From: an uncultured Clostridium sp.
GTDB taxonomy: Bacteria > Bacillota > Clostridia > TANB77 > CAG-508
Assembly: GCA_946498265.1 (NCBI GenBank)
Contig: CAMMNR010000044.1
Span: 1-11,726 of the forward strand
Reading direction: 5' to 3'
Length of the DNA stretch: 11,726 nt
A model generated the notes under the pieces. The model ran no database searches and was not told the DNA's origin. It saw nothing but the letters and a program-made list of their open reading frames with translations. Both the position numbers and the translations under genes were made by a program. Within the stretch, counting starts at the first letter, position 1, and each line of letters starts with the position of its first letter. This document shows positions 6,597 through 11,726 of the stretch, one piece after another.

Positions 6597-6794
6597 GATT
6601 TTTTATCAAACATTTTATTCAAAGGTTAAAAATTAAAAGAAGAGGAATTAAATATAAGGAGCCGTAAGTAATTTTGAGATTGTAAAAGCAGACAATTTTA
6701 AAACCTTATTTGCAAATTATATTTGAGAGGGACTTCTTTTAAATAATATATACTATCAACATAAGTTGATATTTGTTCTGCTTAATATTTTATA
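6597..6794 (+). promoter_or_regulatory. Structured 5' leader of rpoB, unassigned
   Basis: The leader folds on paper into nested helices. P1 is TTAAAAGAAG (6633-6642) with CTTCTTTTAA (6733-6742), 10 bp. Inside it, P2 is ATAAGG (6654-6659) with CCTTAT (6704-6709). P2 continues without a gap on its 3' side into P3, TTTTGAGATTGT (6672-6683) with ACAATTTTAAAA (6692-6703), 12 pairs including two G-T, loop AAAAGCAG. The 5' side between P2 and P3 has a 12-base bulge (6660-6671). P4 is CAAAT (6713-6717) with ATTTG (6721-6725). Downstream, TATCAAC (6754-6760) pairs with GTTGATA (6765-6771) and is followed by TTTGTT, like a weak attenuator. It does not match what I remember of the ribosomal L10 leader. 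Confidence 0.5.
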
Positions 6795-6806
6795 GAGGTG
6801 ATTTTT

Positions 6807-9800
6807 TTGAAATTAAAAGAGCTTAAGTATGAGAAAACTTCTCGTAAAAATTTCGCAAAAGTTGGGGACTATATCGAAATGCCTAACTTAATCAAAGTTC
6901 AAAAAGATTCATACAATTGGTTTATAGAAGAAGGTCTAGGAGAAGTATTAAAAGATATTTCACCAATCGAAGACTATTCAGGAAACCTTGTATTAGAATT
7001 TTTTGATTACTACATGGAGGACAAGACAAAATATTCAGTAGAAGAAGCAAAAGAAAGAGATGCAACATATTCAACAAGACTACATGTAAAGGTAAGACTA
7101 ATTAATCGTGAAACTGGAGAAATCAAAGAACAAGAAATTTTCTTAGGAGATTTCCCATTAATGACAGACAGTGGAACATTTATAATTAATGGAGCAGAAA
7201 GAGTTGTAGTAAGCCAATTAGTACGTTCACCAGGATGTTATTATGGAGAAGAATTTGATACAAAAACAGGAAAAAGAACTTATACATCAACAGTAATGCC
7301 ACTTCGTGGTGCATGGCTTGAATATGAAACAGATGGAAATGATATTTTCTATGTCCGTGTTGACAGAACAAGAAAGGTACCAGTAACAACTTTATTAAGA
7401 GCAATAGGGGTTATTTCAGATGACCAAATAATAGAATTATTTGGAGATGAAGAATTATTAACAGCAACAATTGCAAAAGATACAATAAAAGACCAAGATG
7501 AAGCATTAATAGAAATCTACAAAAAATTAAGACCAGGAGAATTACCAACAGCAGATGCAGCTAAAAATTTATTTAATGGGTTATTCTTTGACAATAGAAG
7601 ATATGATCTAGCAAAAGTAGGAAGATATAAATTTAATCAAAAATTATCTTTAGCAACAAGAATTACAGATAAAATCGCAGCAGATAATATAGTAGATAAT
7701 GAAACAGGAGAAGTATTTGTACAAGCAGGAGAAACAATCTCAGCAGATGTAGCAGAACAAATACAAAATTCAGGAATTAATATTGTAGACATTATGGTTG
7801 GAGAAAGAAAAGTAAGAATTATAGGAAACAGTACAGTAAACATCCATAAAGTATTACCAAATGTTGACTTATCAAAATTACATTTTAAAGAATTAGTAAA
7901 TTATACAGTATTAAAAAGTATAATAGACACAACTGATGAAAAAGATTTAGTAAAAGTTTTAAAACAAAGATATGATGAATTAATACCAAAACATATAACA
8001 ACAGAAGATATAATAGCATCAATAAATTATTTATTAAATCTTTCTCATGGATTAGGAAAACCAGATGATATAGATCATTTGGCTAATCGTAGAATTAGAT
8101 GTGTTGGAGAATTATTACAAAATCAATTTAGAATTGGGTTAACAAGACTTGAAAGAGTTGTAAGAGAAAGAATGACAATCCAAGACCTAGATGTTGTAAC
8201 ACCTCAAACATTAATAAATACAAAACCAATAACATCAGCAATAAGAGAATTCTTTGGAAGTTCTCAATTATCACAATTCATGGACCAAACAAACCCATTA
8301 TCAGAATTAACACATAAAAGAAGAATATCAGCATTAGGACCAGGAGGATTAACAAGAGAAAGAGCAGGATTTGAGGTTCGTGACGTACACTATACACACT
8401 ATGGTAGATTATGTCCAATAGAATCACCAGAAGGACCAAATATAGGACTAATTTCAGCACTTTCATCATTTGCACAAATAAATGAATATGGATTTATAGA
8501 AACACCATACAGAAAAGTAGACCCAGATAAACATACATTAACAGATATAGTAGAATATATGAGTGCAGATGTAGAAGATAACTACATAATAGCTCAAGCA
8601 TCAGAACCAGTTGATGAAAATGGAGCATTTGTTAATAAACGTGTAAGAGTAAGATTTAAAAATGAAGTAATAGAAGTTGACAGAGAAATGGTACAATATG
8701 TAGATGTATCACCAAAACAATTAGTTTCAATAGCAGCAGCAATGATACCATTCTTAGAGCATGATGATGCAAAAAGAGCACTTATGGGTGCAAACATGCA
8801 ACGTCAAGCAGTACCATTAATGATTACAGAAAGCCCAATAGTAGGAACTGGAATAGAATATAGAGCAGCAAAAGACTCAGGAATATTAATATTAGCTGAA
8901 GATGATGGAGTAATTGAAAAAGTAACAGCAAATGACATTACAGTTAAATATAAAAATGGAAAAACAGTAGTACATAAACTTCGTAAATTTAAAAGAACAA
9001 ATGGTGGAACATGTATAAACCAAAAACCAATAGTTAAAAAAGGTGAAAAGGTTAAAAAAGGAGATGCAATAGCAGATGGACCATCAACAAAAGATGGAGA
9101 AATGGCACTTGGTAAAAACGTATTAGTTGCATTTTCAACATGGGAAGGATATAACTACGAGGATGCTATATTATTAAATGAAAGATTAGTAAAAGAAGAT
9201 GTATTTACATCAATTCATATAGAAGAATATGATTGCGAATGTAGAGATACAAAATTAGGTGCAGAAGAAATAACTAGAGATATCCCAAATATAGGAGATG
9301 ACTCATTAAAAGACCTAGATGAAAATGGAATAATTAGAATAGGTGCAGAAGTTAGACCAGGAGATATATTAGTTGGAAAAGTTACTCCAAAAGGAGAAAC
9401 AGAACTAACAGCTGAAGAAAGGTTATTAAGAGCTATATTTGGAGAAAAAGCTAGAGAAGTAAGAGATACATCTTTAAGAGTACCACATGGAGAAGCTGGA
9501 ACAATAGTAGATGTAAAAATATTTACTAGAGATAATTCAGATGAATTAGGACCAGGGGTAAATCAAGTAATTAGATGTTATATAGCAACAAAAAGAAAAA
9601 TATCAGTTGGAGACAAAATGGCTGGACGTCATGGTAATAAAGGTGTTATATCAAGAATATTACCATCAGAAGACATGCCATTTATGCCAGATGGTACACC
9701 AATAGACATATTATTAAATCCACTTGGAGTTCCATCACGTATGAACTTAGGCCAAGTTCTAGAAGTACATTTAGGAGGAGCAGCAAAAGCTTTAGGATGG

Positions 9801-10571
9801 AAAATCGCAACACCTGTATTTGATGGAGCAACTGAAGAGGATGTACGTGAATTATTAAAAGAAGCAGGAATGAGTGAAGATGGAAAAACACTACTTTACG
9901 ATGGTAGAACAGGAGATCCATTTGGAAGCCCAGTAACAGTTGGTGTAATGTATATGTTAAAACTACATCACTTAGTAGATGATAAAATACATGCTCGTTC
10001 AACAGGACCATACTCATTAGTAACACAACAACCACTTGGAGGAAAAGCTCAATTTGGTGGACAACGTTTTGGAGAGATGGAAGTTTGGGCACTAGAAGCA
10101 TATGGAGCAGCTTATACATTACAAGAAATGTTAACTGTAAAATCAGATGATGTTGTAGGAAGAGTAAAAACTTATGAAGCAATAGTTAAAGGAGAAAACG
10201 TTCCTGAACCAGGAGTTCCAGAAAGTTTCAAAGTACTTGTAAAAGAGCTACAGTCATTAGGACTAGATGTACGTTTATACTCAGAAGATAATCAAGAATT
10301 AGAATTGAAAGAAAATATTGATGAAGGCATAGAATATGATCCAGAAAGAGAAGGAAAATTACTATCTGAAGAAGAAGTTATTTCTGATGATGATTTGGAT
10401 GGATATAGCCAAGAAGATGATAAAAATATCTTACTTGATGATGAAGAAACAGATTTAGAAGATGACAGTGATGAATTATTTGAAGAGCTAGATGACGAAG
10501 GAGATGAATTATTATTTGATAATGATTTGGCAAATGATAATTTAGACAATGATGAGGATATTATAGAATAA
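6807..10571 (+). CDS. rpoB: DNA-directed RNA polymerase beta subunit
   Basis: Beta subunit of the core RNA polymerase, forming half of the catalytic cleft. Full length, 1254 residues from the TTG at 6807. The rifampicin region lies near residues 484-510 (SSQLSQFMDQTNPLSELTHK, then RRISALGPGG) with the usual Asp, His and Ser present, so no classical resistance change is seen. KMAGRHGNKGVISRI lies near 937 and the QPLGGKAQFGGQRFGEMEVW region near 1075-1094. After the conserved end (LDVRLYSED) comes an unstructured acidic tail; its last 66 residues (10371-10568) have 34 Asp/Glu and one Lys. An in-frame GTG at 6798 falls inside the ribosome binding site AGAGGTGAT (6794-6802), so TTG at 6807 is preferred; B. 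subtilis rpoB also starts with TTG. An unknown gene follows after 58 bases, apparently in one operon. Confidence 0.98.
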   Translation: MKLKELKYEKTSRKNFAKVGDYIEMPNLIKVQKDSYNWFIEEGLGEVLKDISPIEDYSGNLVLEFFDYYMEDKTKYSVEEAKERDATYSTRLHVKVRLINRETGEIKEQEIFLGDFPLMTDSGTFIINGAERVVVSQLVRSPGCYYGEEFDTKTGKRTYTSTVMPLRGAWLEYETDGNDIFYVRVDRTRKVPVTTLLRAIGVISDDQIIELFGDEELLTATIAKDTIKDQDEALIEIYKKLRPGELPTADAAKNLFNGLFFDNRRYDLAKVGRYKFNQKLSLATRITDKIAADNIVDNETGEVFVQAGETISADVAEQIQNSGINIVDIMVGERKVRIIGNSTVNIHKVLPNVDLSKLHFKELVNYTVLKSIIDTTDEKDLVKVLKQRYDELIPKHITTEDIIASINYLLNLSHGLGKPDDIDHLANRRIRCVGELLQNQFRIGLTRLERVVRERMTIQDLDVVTPQTLINTKPITSAIREFFGSSQLSQFMDQTNPLSELTHKRRISALGPGGLTRERAGFEVRDVHYTHYGRLCPIESPEGPNIGLISALSSFAQINEYGFIETPYRKVDPDKHTLTDIVEYMSADVEDNYIIAQASEPVDENGAFVNKRVRVRFKNEVIEVDREMVQYVDVSPKQLVSIAAAMIPFLEHDDAKRALMGANMQRQAVPLMITESPIVGTGIEYRAAKDSGILILAEDDGVIEKVTANDITVKYKNGKTVVHKLRKFKRTNGGTCINQKPIVKKGEKVKKGDAIADGPSTKDGEMALGKNVLVAFSTWEGYNYEDAILLNERLVKEDVFTSIHIEEYDCECRDTKLGAEEITRDIPNIGDDSLKDLDENGIIRIGAEVRPGDILVGKVTPKGETELTAEERLLRAIFGEKAREVRDTSLRVPHGEAGTIVDVKIFTRDNSDELGPGVNQVIRCYIATKRKISVGDKMAGRHGNKGVISRILPSEDMPFMPDGTPIDILLNPLGVPSRMNLGQVLEVHLGGAAKALGWKIATPVFDGATEEDVRELLKEAGMSEDGKTLLYDGRTGDPFGSPVTVGVMYMLKLHHLVDDKIHARSTGPYSLVTQQPLGGKAQFGGQRFGEMEVWALEAYGAAYTLQEMLTVKSDDVVGRVKTYEAIVKGENVPEPGVPESFKVLVKELQSLGLDVRLYSEDNQELELKENIDEGIEYDPEREGKLLSEEEVISDDDLDGYSQEDDKNILLDDEETDLEDDSDELFEELDDEGDELLFDNDLANDNLDNDEDIIE

Positions 10572-10629
10572 AATTAGAAGCTAAAATTTTGATTTTGCAA
10601 ATAGACTTAGTGAAAAGGATGATAGAAAT

Positions 10630-11208
10630 ATGAAAGAAGAAAGAGATACAATATATGAAGGAGTACTAGATATAATAAGAAATAATATTCCAGAAGGAGG
10701 AATAATCACACCAAGAATAATAATAGATGAATTTAGAAAACAACATCCAGAAGAAAATATTACAGACAAGAATATTAGAGATTCGTTAAATGTGGTTTGT
10801 AAAAACTTAGGAATGTATGGGAAAGTTGGAAAATCAGAATTTACTTCATTTTATGTAAAAAAGCTACATATTGATAATTCAAAAGGTAGAGTAAAAAAAC
10901 CGTTTATTGAGAGATTAGATACAGATTATTCGAAAGTATATGCATTTATTAATAATAATTTTTCAGCTGGAGAGACAATTAATGCAATGACTGTATGGAA
11001 AAAATATCATGCAAATATGAATGATGAATTAAGCGAAAAATTTGATTATTATTATGAAAGGGTAATGGAAACATTATTAAGAGATGGTAAAATTAAGCCA
11101 AGTCCTAAAAGTACGGATAATCTACTTAATACTCAATTTATAGTACAAGGTGAAAGGCAACAGCCAAAAGAAAAAGACTTAAATAATGACTATATAGAAA
11201 AAAATTAA
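10630..11208 (+). CDS. Uncharacterised protein between rpoB and rpoC, two winged-helix-like repeats
   Basis: I do not recognise this 192-residue protein. It has no signal peptide, membrane segment or Cys cluster, so it is presumably cytoplasmic. By eye it is two copies of one ~70-residue unit (about 7-79 and 100-172), each with the predicted order helix, short strand, helix, helix, strand pair, as in winged-helix domains. IIRNNIPEGGIIT (15-27) lines up with FINNNFSAGETIN (106-118), and VCKNLGMYGKV (56-66) with METLLRDGKIK (146-156). A basic linker (KGRVKK, 85-90) joins them and the C-terminus is charged and probably flexible. The ATG at 10630 is supported by AAGGA (10615-10619) ten bases upstream. 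Codon use matches its neighbours, arguing against recent transfer. Position inside the rpoB-rpoC operon suggests a polymerase-linked or DNA-binding role, but that is inference. Confidence 0.8.
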   Translation: MKEERDTIYEGVLDIIRNNIPEGGIITPRIIIDEFRKQHPEENITDKNIRDSLNVVCKNLGMYGKVGKSEFTSFYVKKLHIDNSKGRVKKPFIERLDTDYSKVYAFINNNFSAGETINAMTVWKKYHANMNDELSEKFDYYYERVMETLLRDGKIKPSPKSTDNLLNTQFIVQGERQQPKEKDLNNDYIEKN

Positions 11209-11425
11209 AAATGAAATGAATTGAAATGCAATCAGAGGTATGAGAAATAATAAAGTAATGAAATATGTAATTGAATAGATTCTAAAAAGAAATGAGGCGA
11301 CCTGAAGGAATTGCAAGAGCGGTGGCTAGACCTCAAGTTCTGTTTTAGAATTACCCAATAAAACAAACTTAAATGTCTCAAAAAGAAACGTCTCTAATGG
11401 GACAAAGTGAAGGGAGAATTTTATA
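11209..11425 (+). promoter_or_regulatory. rpoC leader / spacer with GC-richer structured island
   Basis: 217 bases between the unknown gene and rpoC with no good promoter. The segment 11292-11340 is clearly less AT-rich than the rest and contains CGG and CGA triplets, which are rare in the genes here. TGAGG (11293-11297) can pair with CCTCA (11331-11335), and TTCT with AGAA around 11338-11350. Nearer rpoC, GTCTC occurs twice (11375-11379, 11390-11394), and either copy can pair with GGGAC (11399-11403), giving two mutually exclusive hairpins just before the ribosome binding site AGGGAG (11411-11416). A processed or regulatory leader is possible; no known RNA family was recognised. Confidence 0.35.
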
Positions 11426-11726
11426 GTGGATGAATTAGATATTTTTAACAAATTAAAAATAGGTGTAGCATCAGATGAAAAAGTAAGAGAATGGTCAAAA
11501 GGAGAAGTAAGAAAGCCAGAAACCATTAATTACAGAACATTGAAACCTGAAAAAGATGGGTTATTTTGTGAAAGAATATTTGGACCAACAAAAGACTGGG
11601 AATGTCATTGTGGAAAATATAAAAGAGTAAGATATAAAGGAATAGTTTGTGATAGATGTGGTGTAGAAGTAACAAAATCAAAAGTAAGACGTGAAAGAAT
11701 GGGACATATAGAACTTGCAGCACCAG
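11426..11726 (+). CDS. rpoC: DNA-directed RNA polymerase beta' subunit, N-terminal part (cut by window edge)
   Basis: First 100 codons of the beta' subunit, which carries the polymerase catalytic Mg site further downstream, outside the window. The visible part is the typical start: FNKLKIGVASDEKVREWSKG, then PETINYRTLKPEKDGLFCER, IFGPTKDWECHCGKYKR and the zinc-binding cysteines C60, C62, C75 and C78. VRRERMGHIELAAP follows. The start is GTG at 11426 with AGGGAG (11411-11416) nine bases upstream. The gene lies 854 bases from the rpoB stop rather than directly next to it. The reading frame is intact to the window edge. Confidence 0.97.
   Translation, partial: MDELDIFNKLKIGVASDEKVREWSKGEVRKPETINYRTLKPEKDGLFCERIFGPTKDWECHCGKYKRVRYKGIVCDRCGVEVTKSKVRRERMGHIELAAP

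Noticed and set aside
6633..6742. Ribosomal protein L10 leader
   Set aside because: The conserved sequence blocks I remember for the Firmicute L10 leader are absent and rplJ is not downstream. Kept as an unassigned structured leader.
8260..8360. Rifampicin-resistance substitution in RpoB
   Set aside because: The key Asp, His and Ser of the resistance region are present. The Asn-to-Thr difference from E. coli in DQTNPL is, as I recall, normal in Firmicutes.
9682..10182. 166-residue open frame on the minus strand inside rpoB
   Set aside because: It is Leu/His-rich antisense of a highly conserved rpoB region, with no plausible ribosome binding site or domain.
10292..10549. 85-residue Ser-rich minus-strand frame
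   Set aside because: It is the mirror of GAT/GAA-rich codons in the acidic RpoB tail, not a gene.
11240..11278. 12-codon frame MRNNKVMKYVIE that could be an attenuator leader peptide
   Set aside because: The AGAGGT before it is too close to the ATG for normal use and nothing else supports translation.
11292..11348. 18-codon frame MRRPEGIARAVARPQVLF before rpoC
   Set aside because: No ribosome binding site, and it uses CGA and GCG codons almost absent from neighbouring genes; better seen as part of a structured or repeat segment. A leader peptide cannot be fully excluded.
1..11726. CRISPR array, tRNA, rRNA or prophage genes
   Set aside because: No regularly spaced direct repeats beyond the two-unit palindrome, no cloverleaf or rRNA segment, and no integrase, capsid or transposase coding sequence was seen.

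Overview
This is a very AT-rich chromosomal window from a low-GC Gram-positive bacterium, most likely a Clostridia-type Firmicute. The evidence is AGA/ATA/TTA-dominated codon use, strong AGGAGG-type ribosome binding sites, near-perfect TTGACA/TATAAT promoters with 17-base spacers, TTG and GTG starts, and Firmicute-like RpoB and G5/3D wall-protein sequences. I cannot name the species from this sequence alone.

Layout: positions 1-53 hold a fragment of a palindromic repeat. Next come two leftward genes, a lemA-type membrane protein and an M48 (HtpX-type) membrane protease. They are separated by a terminator, and a weak second promoter overlaps it. A divergent spacer with a long hairpin leads to a rightward, secreted or membrane-anchored G5/3D cell-wall protein with a consensus promoter and a clean terminator. 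A ~202-bp element with 35-36-bp terminal inverted repeats sits exactly between that terminator and the ribosome binding site of an exonuclease III/AP endonuclease gene. A promoter-like sequence inside the element points at that gene. An AI-2E-family membrane protein follows, closed by two nearly identical palindromes in tandem. These abut the promoter of a solitary AAA/DUF4143 ATPase gene.

The right half is the RNA polymerase locus. rpoB is not preceded here by rplJ/rplL. It has its own consensus promoter and a ~200-nt leader with several nested helices. RpoB ends in a long, extremely acidic tail. Between rpoB and rpoC lies a 192-residue gene that I do not recognise. It looks like two copies of one small helical (winged-helix-like) domain. 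A 217-base spacer of unusual composition follows, and then the start of rpoC, cut by the window edge.

The part most worth following is the rpoB / unknown gene / rpoC arrangement: a possible new RNA polymerase-linked protein next to a beta subunit with an acidic tail resembling that of the Firmicute delta subunit. The REP-like element upstream of the exonuclease gene and the twin palindromes upstream of the ATPase are the other unexplained structures.
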